From the NCBI GenBank assembly GCA_014871385.1, contig CM026426.1:695201-759200 (forward strand): DNA of 64,000 nucleotides, written 5' to 3'. This stretch comes from Ceratodon purpureus. Taxonomy: Eukaryota > Streptophyta > Bryopsida > Pseudoditrichales > Ditrichaceae. The notes under the pieces were generated by a model, which saw only the letters and a list, made by a program, of their open reading frames with translations, ran no database searches and was not told where the DNA came from. Position numbers and translations under genes: made by a program. Of this stretch, positions 47,354 through 58,658 are shown piece by piece; the stretch's first letter is position 1, and every line of letters starts with the position of its first letter.

Positions 47354-49733
47354 TGAGAGTCGACGTCGGAGGTAGAAAGATTGAGGGTGAATGGTGTCCC
47401 CAATAATTTGGAGAGCGCCCGGTCCTCGGCCTACACACAGGCAAACTCTTGGAGCCAATCACGGGACCTTGCCCGAGAGAACCAATAGGCGACGGACTTT
47501 GTCCAATTCACCGTGAGCCCGGAAGCAAGGCGAAACAAATCAAGCAGGGCAATGAGAGCGCAAAGATAAGTGGCGGTCTCGGCCAGGGAGTAGCTGGTGT
47601 TATCAGCGTACTGAGACACCAACTGTTGACTCTGACCGCCGGGGAGAGTGATACTGAGAAGACATCCGGAGGTCTGAGCTGCAAGGCTCGCGGCATGCAG
47701 AGCCTCCCGAACGATCAGGAAGAGGTAGGGTGCCAGGGGGCACCCTTGCCTCACCCCATGTTGAATCGGGAAGGTCTCCGTGAGTCGGTTGTTAACCGAC
47801 ACTGCAGCTGTGGCGCCATGCAGCAGCATTTGGATAAGGTGAACAAAGGGCGCTGGGATGCCAAGCTTGTGCATGGCCCGAAAAAGGAACGTATAATCCA
47901 CGGAGTCATAGGCCTTTTGGAAGTCGAGTTTGAGAAAAATCAAATTCTGCCTCGACTGATCCGCCGAGGCGATAGTTTCAGCCTGCAACAGGAAGTTATC
48001 CAAAATGTAACGGCGAGGGAGAAAGGCCGACTGCTCAGGGCTAATCACCTCGGGGAGGACGGCCTGCATCCGCAATTGCATGGCTTTGGCGACTATCTTA
48101 TATTAGGAATTCAGGAGGGTGATCGGGCACCAGTTGAGGAGGAGGAGGAGATCCCCGGCCTTGGGAAGGAGGACGACGGTGCCGCTGGTCATCCCGGGAG
48201 GGAAGTGACCAGCGATTACAGAGGCCTAAACCATCTCAGTGAAGTCGTCTCCGTGAAACGGCCAGCAGGCCTGGAAGAACTCGATAACCACTCCGTCTGA
48301 CACGGGGCTACAGCCCTTGGCCAATTTCAGACAAGCCTCCTTAAGCTTGCCACTAGACAGAGGACAAGCGAGGGCGGCCTGCATAGTGTGTGTGAGCCGG
48401 GCCGGGAGGTGTTGGAGGATAACATCCTGAGCCAAGCGTGACTCAGGAGAGAGAGCAGGAGCGGAGTACATGTCGGCATAGAAATGCCTGCAGTAGGCAG
48501 CGACTGCAGGAGGATTGGTGACAATGTATTGTCAATTAGATCGGAGAGGAGGGATTGAGGTGGCCGATCTTGTACTGCAGCGAAGAACTCCTTGGTGACC
48601 TGGTCACCAAGGGCCTTCTAACGGATCTGGCTGCCGAGGCGTCTTTGAGCCGTCTATCGGGTCTCAAATTGGTTGAGAGCTTGTTGACAGCGGCTCGCCT
48701 CAGCCTGGGCTGGGAGATCATGAGGGCGTAAGTGAAGCGCGGCCAGAGCAGCATTAAGGGCCGCTTGAAGGCCCTCGACCTCAGTCCCACGTTGGGCGGC
48801 CTTAGTCTTGCAATGCTCACGGTAGAAGCGAACGAGGTGGGGGAACTTCGTGAAGAAAGGGGCATGCACCGGCTGGGAGAGCCAAAGCTCCCGGAGCTGG
48901 GGCTGTAGCGCCTTAATGTACTGCGTGGACATGATCTAGCAACTCCGCCGAGCGAGCTCCGGACAGAGTTGGAGCTGGACGGAAACAAGGGAGTGATCCG
49001 ACAACGAACCATCCCCATGGATGCGGTTTCCGAGAATAGCCTGGCCTCCAGAGGGGGAGAAGGAATAACAACGATCTAGCCTCGTGAGGACGCGGGTGCT
49101 GTTGACTCTACAGTTGTCCCACGTGTAGAGGAGGGAATTGTCGGTGCGGGGAGGCTCAGAGATTCGGTGGGCAAATTTGAGGGCATTAAAGAGAGTGCGT
49201 TCCCTGCCGCCAATGATCCGACCGCATTGGGAGGATTTATCCCGGCGTACCTCAACCATGTTGAAGTCACCGAGGACCACCCAATGGCAGTGGCGAGGGA
49301 GTTCGCGAAGGAGCGTCTCTTAGAGGACGCAACGATGAAGAAGATCTTTGGGAGCATACAGATTTGAAAACCGGCAATCGCCCCTAGGGAGGCCACTCAG
49401 AACAAACCAGGAGGCTCAGTAATTGAGGGCGATACCGGTAGCAGTAACGAATTTCCCCTACTTCGGGCCAAAGAGAGTGGTGAGGCCCCCACGGCCAGCA
49501 TGACGGCTGTCAGGGGTACCGGTGTAGCCCGCGGAGGCTTCAAGCGTTCAGCAGCAAGCGTCCTTCCATAGGACACGGCCCAGCCGTTGGGCAGGCTCAT
49601 GGCGCAGCTTGGTTTCCTGAAGGAAAATAAGATCCAATGCAGGCTTTTGAGAGCAAAGATAGCGACGAAGAGTCGCTACCGAGGAGACCTTATTGAGTCC
49701 CCGGACGTTATAGGTAAGAATGTTGAATTTCAT
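47354..49733 (-). pseudogene. L1-type LINE ORF2: APE endonuclease and reverse transcriptase
   Basis: Starts at ATG 49733 with MKFNILTYNVRGLNK and FLQETKLR (APE motifs). It continues in another frame with VLGDFNMVE, TRLDRCY and SDHSLVSV (49280-48936). RT follows: SPEQSAFLPRRYILDN, FLKLDFQKAYDSVD, GVRQGCPLAPYLFLI and QYADNTSYS (48081-47431). The last Asp of the usual YADD is Asn, and stops and frameshifts are frequent, so the enzyme is dead. Typical plant L1 order. Confidence 0.8.
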
Positions 49734-51620
49734 TGACGACGGCGGGGTCGAGAGTGCTGAGCAGCTCCCACGCCGAGAGGGGGAAGGCGGCTCCAGAGAG
49801 AGAGGGGGCGACCTTGGGCGTCCACGCCAAGAGGGGCGTCATTGCTAGGGACCGGATCAGGGCCTCGTCGAGCCGCGGCCTTAGCCTGACGAACGGAAGA
49901 GCCTTGAAAGGCGTGCAGCAAGCGGGCTTGGCGAATGGCCGTGAGATTAATGTCAAGGGACAAATAGGGAAGGGGGGAAGGGGTGTCGGAAGGAGGAGGG
50001 GAGCAGGAGGGGTCCTGGTTTGATGGTAAGGCGTCTACAAAATTGTCTTCCGTAGAGCTAGAATCCTCTGCTTCCGAGGATCGGAAAAAGATCCGGCCCC
50101 GTGGGGAGGGTCCTATGGGGGCGGTGGTAGAATGACGGCGATGCTCCGGAGAGCCAGGATGGGGACGACGGTCACCTTCTGACGGAGGGAAGTAGGGGAC
50201 GTGCGCGCCGGAGAAGCCCGCCAATCGGGTGATCGACGAGACGACAGAGGGGTGGGGAGTTGACGGGGAGGAGAGAAAAGAGTCCACCCGCAAGGGATCA
50301 TGAAAGGTGCCTTGGGGGGGAGCGGAACCATGAAGTTCAGAAATATGACAGGGAGTAGCACCATCCCGTAACGGAGGGGGAGGGGGGAGTGGGTAGAGGG
50401 CCAGGGGTTTTTTGAGGGTGGAAGGAGGAGGAATGGCGAGAAGGCCGGGAAGCGGCACAGGAGGGATCCTGTCAATGTCCATATGGGTAGCAGTCTTGGG
50501 AAGCTGTGGAGCACGGGGGGACTGTCGCTGGGGAGGTGTGAGGGTGTGGCCGCGGCGGCCGCAAGGGGATGCGGAGCTAGAGCCACTGGTTTGATTCCCC
50601 CGAGTGGAGGGGTGCACTGCTGCAATGTTGCACAGTAACCCAGCCATCCGCATCCGGGGCAGAGTGCCGAGGTTGACGAGGTCGGGAGGGGTGTCGGAGG
50701 AGCAGCCGGCAAGGCTTGTGAGCCCACACGGGTGGGTGAGGAGTTTCTACAGGATCCTGCTGCCAGGGTGACGGTTGAGCAGGGGCTCGCCGGGGAGGAT
50801 GGGCAGGGTTGTCCAGCAAAGAGGCAGACTTAGGCTCGGGAACCGGGCAGGGTGAGACCAAGCTCGGAGAGACTTGAGGACGGAGAAAATTGTAGTCTAG
50901 AGGGACCTCTACCGTATAGCCATCAGAATAACGTACACCGATATGCGACGGCCAACCACGGCTGACATCTATGGCCACACAAAAGCGGTGTTCATGGGAT
51001 GGGGCGGAGGGAGGCTTTGCGTCCAGCACTTGCCCCAGCTGATGGGCTATCAGGCGCAGAACCAGGCTCAGTTCAAGCGGTAAAAATCGAAAAGAAAACC
51101 AGGAGGGAACAAGGACTCCTTGTGGGCGTTCGGGGGTGAAGCCAACCTTCCACGGTTGGTAAAAAGCCGTACCACCAGGGAACTGATGCGTCGTGTGGAG
51201 GAGGCGTTGAGTAACCTCGGCACTGTCAAATTTGATGTAAAAGAACCCGTGGCCGGCCTCGCGCTGCCACAAGATGCGTCCCGGATGCGCCAAGCAAGTT
51301 AGGTCCGTCAACCAGTTGTCCCGGGCAGAAGGCGACAAACGACCTGCTATAAAGGAGACAATGACAATCTGACTGCAGACCTGGGCAATCTCCTATTGCA
51401 GGAGCCGCCGGGGGAATAATGAGGGTGAAATGGGCACAATATCTCGGAAGAGAAACCCTGCAGGATGGCGAAGCGTGACGGGAGGGAGAACCTCCCCCAA
51501 GGAAGGTTGAAACGGGTTGAGCCACAAGCCGAGAGCAGGGCCTGTAGGAGGGGCGAGTCCGGGAGGAGCAGGGCGCCGGGAGGCCCCGGGGAAGGCCTTC
51601 AATGGAGGGGAAGGATCCAT
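49730..51620 (-). pseudogene. L1-type LINE ORF1, frameshifted
   Basis: Begins near ATG 51620 (MDPSPPLKAFPG). The first part (51620-50577) includes a compact domain with GHGFFYIKFDSAEV and LSLVLRLIAHQLGQVLDA, like the DUF4283-type RNA-binding region of plant L1 ORF1. The rest (50653-49730) is Pro/Ser-rich. It overlaps ORF2 by a few bases. At least two frame changes break it. Confidence 0.6.
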
Positions 51621-52680
51621 GTTAACATAGGTTAGTGTGTGAGACCACTGAACCACATAGAGAACCAAATACTAGTCCAATTTGCAATTGAGAGGTATCA
51701 TTTGCCGCAGCGTAATTCTAACCATCCGATTCTGAAAAGCACATTGTTGAGGGGGGCATACTCTAAAGAGGAGCTTGCGAGCAAGGAGCCCGCCGCCCTG
51801 TGGCGGCCGTGCGGCCAAGGGCCAAAGCCTCCCCTAACCTAAATTCACGGAGCGCTGCGCTGTGCTCACTGGTGACCTCCTACTTCTTTCCACTCACTTT
51901 TCTATAACTCTTTCTAGCAAGTTTTGAATCTACAACCTTACGGCTGAGGTTTACGCAGCAGGGAGCCCCACTTGTGGGATTTTCACTTAGGAAAACCTCA
52001 CTCGGCCTCAGACTACTGTCCTTGCCCTCAGGAGTTTTTTTTAGCGCGGAAATCCCGCAGACGAGAGCTATCTTTTATACGATAACAACTAATGCGATGG
52101 TCTAAACCCAAGAAACACACATAGCGGCCACGGTAGAGAACAAAGCGAGGTACACAGCTTCCGCGGCAATAACCTTCATTAGGCAAAATATAGAAAATCC
52201 TGGAAACGGATAGTGTCTTACACAAGAAAAATCCTGTTTCCCTTGTATATAATTGGAGGGAAGGAATCATTTAACCCATTACCCTCTGTTTTCGAAATAC
52301 CATCACTCTTAGATTATTAAATTGGCATGCCCTTCTTTCTGCTGGAGAGAGCAAGGTTGGGTTTTCTACCCAGTGAAGAGCCTTTACATGAGTTCTGTTG
52401 GCAGCGTTGCTTTCTAAGGTGACATACGAGGTTCTTCTGGAGAGGAAATACTTGGAAAAAAAAATTCGTAGTAGTTGCACTATACCATATATTGTTAGCC
52501 TGGGTCCTGTTCATCTTTTTAAAACACTCAAATGCTATTGGGCAGGACTGGCATCTGGTGTAGTTCTCTCAGAGTGTCACCAAACTCGAGTCGATAATAG
52601 CGAGGATCGTGGAACGGGACTTCAGCAACCAATGAGCTGCAATTTTATTATTGGTCTTGAATGGTCTCCACAGGGGTCCC
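51621..52680. other. no gene seen
   Basis: Only short, overlapping frames on both strands without recognisable motifs. Probably the LINE 5' UTR and older flank. Confidence 0.45.
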
Positions 52681-52957
52681 TCTAAATTCCCCCAACGAGC
52701 GTTGCACTCGGGCAGGCACTCGAAGGGGGCAGCGATTTGGTTGGATGACCTTCCGTCCCTCCGTCAGGTTGCCTCCTTCCGTTACATCGATCACCTACCC
52801 TTCCCGCCCATTCTCTCTCGCCCTACTCCCGCTCCTCCCCGCTCCGCCCCCAGCTCTTCCCCGCTCCGCTCCCGGCTCTTCCCCGCTCCTCCCTGCCCCT
52901 GCTCTGTTGCAACGCAGCTGCTTCCGCCTCGCATCTGCCCTCGCCTGCACTCAAAGT
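52681..52957 (+). repeat. large inverted repeat, left arm (277 bp)
   Basis: Reverse complement of 53610-53886 without gaps (coordinates sum to 106567), one mismatch seen. The pyrimidine-rich arm contains CCCCGCTCC-like short repeats. The spacer between arms is 652 bp. Confidence 0.9.
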
Positions 52958-53476
52958 ACAGATCATCATCTCTCCGTTGCAGATTTCATGCTGGCGATGG
53001 TGTTTACCATGAATTCCATTCCACTTGGCAAAACTTCACCCTTCGAAGTTACGTTCTGTCTTAATCTGAACAAGGATTTTCGCACTTGTGATGTCTCCAC
53101 AGAAGGATTTCGCATGGCTTTGATGTTCCTTAAGCGTATAAAGTCCATGTCATTGAGTTCAGTCCGGGTTGGTGTCCACTGGGCAATACACATCTCACAA
53201 TGGTCATGAAGAGATTCGATTCATATATCCAACCATGATACGAAATTACCCAAGGTTATGTCCACCGAGAATTTTCATGAATGAAATCCAGTTCGAAAGT
53301 CTCTGGAATATATTTAAGTCTATGATGAATCCAGTTTGAGTGAGCAACTGGAAGTTTGCAATGGGCTAATTTTCATGTGTCAGATTTTTGGTTTGGTTGA
53401 GATTAGTGCATTCAGATCAGCACGGAGCCCTGACCGGAGGGGAGGGTTGTGAGACAAGACAATCAGAACTAAACCC
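52958..53476. other. spacer of the inverted repeat, no gene seen
   Basis: Frames at 52661-53209 (+) and 52966-53193 (-) cross it but show no domain. Coding status unsupported. Confidence 0.35.
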
Positions 53477-53618
53477 ACAACACAGTTCTCAACCCACAAT
53501 GCGAAAACTATTACAACATAATGGAAATGACGATCATTTTGAGTTAACCAACAACACAGTTTCCAACCCACAATGCGAAAACTAATACAACACAGTGGAA
53601 ATGACGATCACTTTGAGT
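53477..53618. repeat. 74-bp tandem duplication
   Basis: 53477-53550 and 53551-53618 share ACAACACAGT...CAACCCACAATGCGAAAAC with a few substitutions. The second unit runs into the right inverted-repeat arm. Confidence 0.8.
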
Positions 53619-53886
53619 GCAGGCGAGGGCAGATGCGAGGCGGAAGCAGCTGCGTTGCAACAGAGCAGGGGCAGGGAGGAGCGGGGAAGAGCCGGGAGCG
53701 GAGCGGGGAAGAGCTGGGGGCGGAGCGGGGAGGAGCGGGAGTAGGGCGAGAGAGAATGGGCGGGAAGGGTAGGTGATCGATGTAACGGAAGGAGGCAACC
53801 TGACGGAGGGACGGAAGGTCATCCAACCAAATCGCTGCCCCCTTCGAGTGCCTGCCTGAGTGCAACGCTCGTTGGGGGAATTTAGA
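53610..53886 (-). repeat. large inverted repeat, right arm (277 bp)
   Basis: Pairs with 52681-52957. The near-identity implies recent inverted duplication or a foldback element. Confidence 0.9.
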
Positions 53887-54389
53887 GAGACCCGTCTCCA
53901 CACATTTTCACTTGCCCTCCAATATTCTCTTACCCTGTGCAACCAAATTCTAAGTGGGGTTTAATTCATTGACTCCATTTTACTATGCACAGACTTCATC
54001 CGTTAGGCGCATTGATGGAAACTTCCAGATTCAACAGGACTTGGTGAAATGGACGTCTTTTAACTTCCCCCGATTTCCAAGTATGTTAATTCCACGTATG
54101 CAAGGGTATATTCAAATTTTGAAAGTAGAATCTGATGACCCCGTCATCGAGCCCTTCTCCATATGGGATAAGTGAATCCAATGCTGTGTTTTAACTCGGG
54201 TGTTTCTTGTGTGTTGTAGCACAAACCGTCACAAAGGAGATTATACTATCCACGGTAATCTGATGTGTATATGACCAGATTCACAAAAGATGTTCTACAG
54301 CTTCGATGTCAAAAAATTAAAGCCGCATATGTCCTCCGTAGAAAAGTAGAGTAACCAGTGTGCTTTATCAATCTAATCCAGCATCTATA
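53887..54389. other. no gene seen
   Basis: A 73-codon frame at 53954-54175 (+) has no recognised motif. Confidence 0.35.
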
Positions 54390-55668
54390 ATTTCTTCAGT
54401 AGATCAGACATGGCCTGGAAGTGAGATTCACGCTCACTGATGTTAGCAATTGCATCCTCATATTAACCGAGACGCTCTTCCGCATTCTTCATGTTACTCT
54501 CATTTTCTTCTTGCCACAGCTACGAACGATTTAGGATGTGGCTGTGGCTGCTACGCCCGAGCAGAAGACCAAATGCAGTATGTTTATCACCGATTGCAAG
54601 ACACTGTGCGATTCTTGGACTAAATCGCATTCTTCTTGCCACAGCCACATCCGCACGTGCACCCTGCAAGACACAGCGAGCACGCTCATACTCGGCCACC
54701 GCACGGTCGTGTATCCCTGTTTTCTCGACAACTTTACGTGTCACAAAATTCTGACGCTCCTTCTCTTCATGGACCCAGGATTGCTTTGGTGTAGTGTCAA
54801 CTTCGCTGCGTGAAATGCCTCCCTCAACTTAGAGAACTCTGCTTTCACAGGTGAGTCAACTGCCGACTTCATTTGCATCAGGCCGAGAAGCGCAGTCCCT
54901 CCAGGTTGAGGATTAGAACCGGACCATTCGCATCCTGATTTCCTGCCTCTGACCTAAGATCGGGTTGCTCGATTTTTGCATCCAGCAGCGCGCCCATGAA
55001 GTCAAAATTCAGAAGATCCTGTGCTGGTGATGGAGGGACATATTCGTGGCCACTGTCGATGCCCGCTTGCATGCAGTGAGTAGCCCACATGGGAATTTAG
55101 ACCACGGTTAGTTTAAGTGTGGATAATTGAGGACCTACAGAAACGTGGAATTACTGACACCAGTATTGACCAAGGTATGCCAAATGCAGCCAGGAAATAC
55201 ACCGCAACTGCTTAGGTATTACATGTCGCCCGAAGGGTGGTATGATCTTCCAGAAGTTTGACAACGGCAGCTCTAAGTGCTGGAACTCGGGCAGAATGCA
55301 GGGATGCTAGTATGTGACTGATGCAGGTGTGTGACTTTGAAAGCGAACTCTGCCCAGTCGACGTCCATTCCTATTGCCTCTGCTATCAGACCCTTGGCGA
55401 AGTGAAATGGGATGGCGCCGCTCAATGGCCACGGAGTCTGTAAAACACGCAGAAGTAGAATTCGGACATAGTGCTCGTATGCCTCACTGCCGAAATTCTT
55501 GAATATGTAACCATGTCCGTCTTTAGGACCCCAGAATTCCGCGAGTTGGTGACGAGTGGGCATGAGCTCTGACAATGTCACTGACGGAATTACTCCCCTG
55601 TTCGAGAGTCGCATGAACTCAACAAACCAACCTATCGAAGCTGCCTCAAATTGAGCCATGGTATACAA
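54390..55668 (-). pseudogene. decayed unrecognised gene, C-terminal coiled coil
   Basis: The minus strand from ATG 55668 encodes 131 aa (IGWFVEFMRLSNRG, FWGPKDGHGYIFKNFGSE, LQTPWPLSGAIPFHFAKGLI), compact and protein-like but of unknown family. Further on, fragments in changing frames (55090-54878; AEFSKLREAFHAAKLTL; VAEYERARCVLQGARADVAVA; ERESHFQAMSDLLKKL) suggest a charged helical or coiled-coil tail. Stops and frameshifts break it, and a short internal duplication (GCCACAGC near 54.51 and 54.64 kb) adds to the damage. Confidence 0.45.
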
Positions 55669-56761
55669 CTGGTTAACAACACCGCATCCACACCGGGGTG
55701 ATCAGACACACAATTACACAGCGATGACTGAGTGGTGCAACAAAGACCAAAAACAACGACGACAAATCAAACCACCACAATGAGAACTGGAGTCCGGCAG
55801 CGGTCTCCGAGAAAGGGCGACTACTAGGAAATGAGGCCCTGAGAGTCTCAGTAGCGCTGCATTATATTGGGAGCGACAGAAAACGAAGGTCATCAGACAA
55901 TAACCTGGTGAATGGCTATGGGATTGGACATGCAGCATTATCATCAATGCTCATGGCGTAGCTCCAAATCTAGAAGAAGGCTGAGTCGATCCTGCATGGC
56001 AACTTGACAATCAATTATCATCATCACTGGCCGGAAAAATAAAACCACAGTGTCACATCACAATTGACATGTTAGAGTAGATCGGATTTTTCTAACTAGT
56101 CAGTTTGGTTTTTCACTAATTATCGCATTAGTGCAATTAGTGGAACAATAAGTATGTCGTAACAAATCACAGGTTACCAGTAACAGGGATCAAACTAGGA
56201 CACAGAACATACCCTAAGCCACATACTAAAATGTGAGAACTGTACAAATCAGGTGGAAGTAGGACCTAGACGATCGCAGCCTTATAAGCAAAATTCTCAA
56301 TGTCAAGAAAATTTGATTTAAGGTATTCATGGGGCTGTTAATTTGACGTTTAGATAAGGGGAAATATTCAATCTGACGAGATGTGGTTTAAGGTGGCTAC
56401 GCATTGCGAAATCCAGGACCGTCGTTAAATGATACATATATCTGAGCTGATTTAATCTAGAGTCTGCTGAGAGGCAATACACTTTTTCCGAATCCAACCA
56501 AGATCACAGCCTAGTGTCGATTAATTGCTGACTGAATCACAAAACTTAGCCCTGGACTCTAGAGAAGCGTTTTAGAATGTGCAGAACCTATCTACAAGTA
56601 CTGCATGCAAACATAGCAAATTCTATGTGGCCCGCACTTACGGTCCCTGTAATTTAAACTTGAAAGACTGCCAAACGAGAGAATAGAGCAGAACCATAAT
56701 TGATTTGTATCATTGGAATTGCATGAAAATTTCATCATACGAGTGACAGGGGAGTGATAAC
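55669..56761. other. no gene seen
   Basis: AT-rich flank with short frames only. One exact AGTGTCAC occurs at 56048. Confidence 0.5.
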
Positions 56762-56766
56762 ATGCC

Positions 56767-57380
56767 TGTTAAAGGGATTTTTTGCCTTTTTACCTAGGAG
56801 CAGTAAAACAGGAGCAGGAACAGTAAACTGCCAGGAGCAGTAAAACAATTAGTTACTGCTGACTTCTTAGTTACTGCGTTTTGGATGAAGTTTTGATAGT
56901 CGGATGAAAAATTGACTTGGATGAAAAACGCACATATTGAGGGTGGCGGCTAGGGTTTGGGGGGGTTGTGAGGAGTGAGGCCGTGGCGGCTCTCACTCTC
57001 TCTCTCTCCCCTTGCAGATTTGCAGCTATGGAAGTTAGGATGGTAGTTAGAATGGAGGATTAGTGATTGAATGAGGAGCAGGACAGTTAAGAGCAGAACT
57101 GATTGTACTTGGAGGATAGTAATGATGAGAAAAGCGATCTTTGGATCATTGGGGTGTGTGCACATTGAATGCTAGGGTTAGTGGGTGGATTTGCATTGTG
57201 GATACTTGCATTGAAGAGAGTTAAGGGGGCAGGAGTTATAGAATACTGGTACAGTCCAGGAGCATATTGGTAAGAGGGGATAGGAACTAGGTGGGTACTA
57301 GAAATTTTTGAGGCTTTTCATTCTTTTTCTCTTGGACAGTCCATTAGCTTTCAAAGGGTGAGCTAAAACACCCTTTAACA
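56767..57380. repeat. solo LTR, copy 2 (614 bp)
   Basis: Same family as 46682-47297: TGTTAAAGGG...CCCTTTAACA ends, shared internal blocks (AAAGGGATTTTTTGCC, GTTTTGGATGAAGTTTTG, GGCGGCTCTCACTC). Flanked by the perfect 5-bp duplication ATGCC (56762-56766, 57381-57385). Confidence 0.88.
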
Positions 57381-57654
57381 ATGCCTATAGACTGTGAGGG
57401 CCATTTCAATTCTAAAGTGCATACTAGAAAAATACTGAAATCAAATGTCCTGGATTATTATACAAGTAGATGGTTCTTACATATTATTGCAAATTCCTAA
57501 CTTGCTGGTAGAGATTCAGAGTGCACAGCTCTAATTGTTCAGTATAATCAACAGGAGAATCAACTAATTTAATTGCAGCGAGACATAACCAATCCTGCGT
57601 TTGTACTCTAATCATGGTTCAGAAGATGAGAGAATTAAATATTGTGGGAGCAGG

Positions 57655-58376
57655 GTTGTTCAAATAGACGTCCGACCCGGCTCCGGACATCCAAACGTCC
57701 GACCCGGACGTCCCCCGTCCCGGACGTGGCGTCCCCGACGCTCAAAAATTATGTCGCGGTAATAATTTTGCGACGCCGGGGGGATAAAAACATCCCCCAA
57801 CCGTCCGATCGGCCGATCCCGCCACCACGCCCCATCTCGGCCGTCCGTTCGCAAGGACGGCCGCGGGGACGGCTGCGGAGACGGCCGCGGGGTCGCTAAG
57901 GACGGCCGCACCTCGATCCGTCGGCCAAGATGCGGCCGTCCTGGCACATCGCGGGCCGTCGGATGTGGGCGGCCCTCCTGGGCCGTCGGATCCCGCGCCT
58001 GTCCCCGTGGCCGTCCCCGCGGTCGGCCACGGCGACGGCCGCGGGATCCGATGGCCCGTGGCCCCCATGGTCGGCCTGGGAGGGCCGTCCGATCGGGCGG
58101 CCGTCTCCGCGGTCGGCCGCGGGGACAGCCACGGGATCGGACGGCCCGCGGCCGGCATGGTCGGCCGCGGAGGGCCGTCCGATCCTGTGGCCGTCCGCGT
58201 GGGCGACCGCGTAAAGATGCGGGGGACCGCGGAGACGGCCGCGTCGGGCGACGGCTACGCGGCGCCATCGCCCGGCGCGGCCGTCCGATCGGACGGCCGG
58301 CGCCTTTGGGCGGAGTCGCGCCAGATCGGACGGCCGCGGGGACGGCCGTGGGGACGGCCGCGAGGTCGGCTTCCCC
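57655..58376. repeat. GC-rich tract dense in GGCCGTCC/GGACGGCC and CGGCCG
   Basis: About 0.7 kb in which the palindrome CGGCCG and its extensions GACGGCC/GGCCGTC recur dozens of times in both orientations. Open frames here are composition artefacts. It immediately precedes a TATA box and the kinase-like gene, so it may be a promoter-side CpG-rich array. Confidence 0.7.
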
Positions 58377-58390
58377 TATATAAGGGGAAG
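58370..58390 (+). promoter_or_regulatory. TATA box inside an inverted repeat
   Basis: TATATAA (58377-58383) sits between CTTCCCCT and AGGGGAAG arms. A pyrimidine-rich leader follows and the kinase-like ATG is 0.27 kb downstream. Likely core promoter. Confidence 0.5.
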
Positions 58391-58658
58391 CCGCCTCTTC
58401 ATTTTTTACCTTTTTTCTCCCATTTCGAGTGAGGTCGGTTGCTACTGGTGGGGGATTCGCTCCTTCTCCGTTGGTTGTTCTCACCGGGAGGAAAGGGGTC
58501 CTTTATTTGGGGGGGGGGGGGGGGTGGACTTTTCAAGTTTTTAAACGGTTTTTTTCAAAACCCTTTGGATTTGTATTGCTCTTATTAATCTTTGTGGGAA
58601 TTGAGGGTTTATTTGGAGTTGCGGATTCGATTCCTTGAAGCCTTCAAGGCTTTCGACG

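Larger units (their letters stand above)
44660..51620 (-). mobile_element. decayed L1-type LINE on the minus strand, interrupted by nested insertions
   Basis: Read on the minus strand it has an ORF1 region (51620-49730), an APE endonuclease start at 49733, RT, and an L1-type C-terminal region resuming at 45999 after an insertion at 46000-47353. A GATA microsatellite (44660-44674) may be its 3' tail, as in some plant LINEs. Many frame changes show it is inactive. No target duplication was identified. Confidence 0.8.

Noticed and set aside
52661..53209. 182-codon frame matching a minus-strand frame at 53544-53942
   Set aside because: The match comes from the inverted DNA repeat, not from two related genes.
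56048..56055. AGTGTCAC outside the MULE
   Set aside because: A single copy in 49 kb is within chance; not evidence of another MULE of this family.
46682..57380. The two TGTTAAAGGG elements as MITEs
   Set aside because: TG...CA ends, 5-bp target duplications and about 615-bp length fit solo LTRs better than TIR transposons.
57660..58484. 274-codon minus-strand Arg/Pro-rich frame and its overlaps
   Set aside because: Lies in the GC-rich GGCCGTCC tract; long frames occur on both strands from composition alone.
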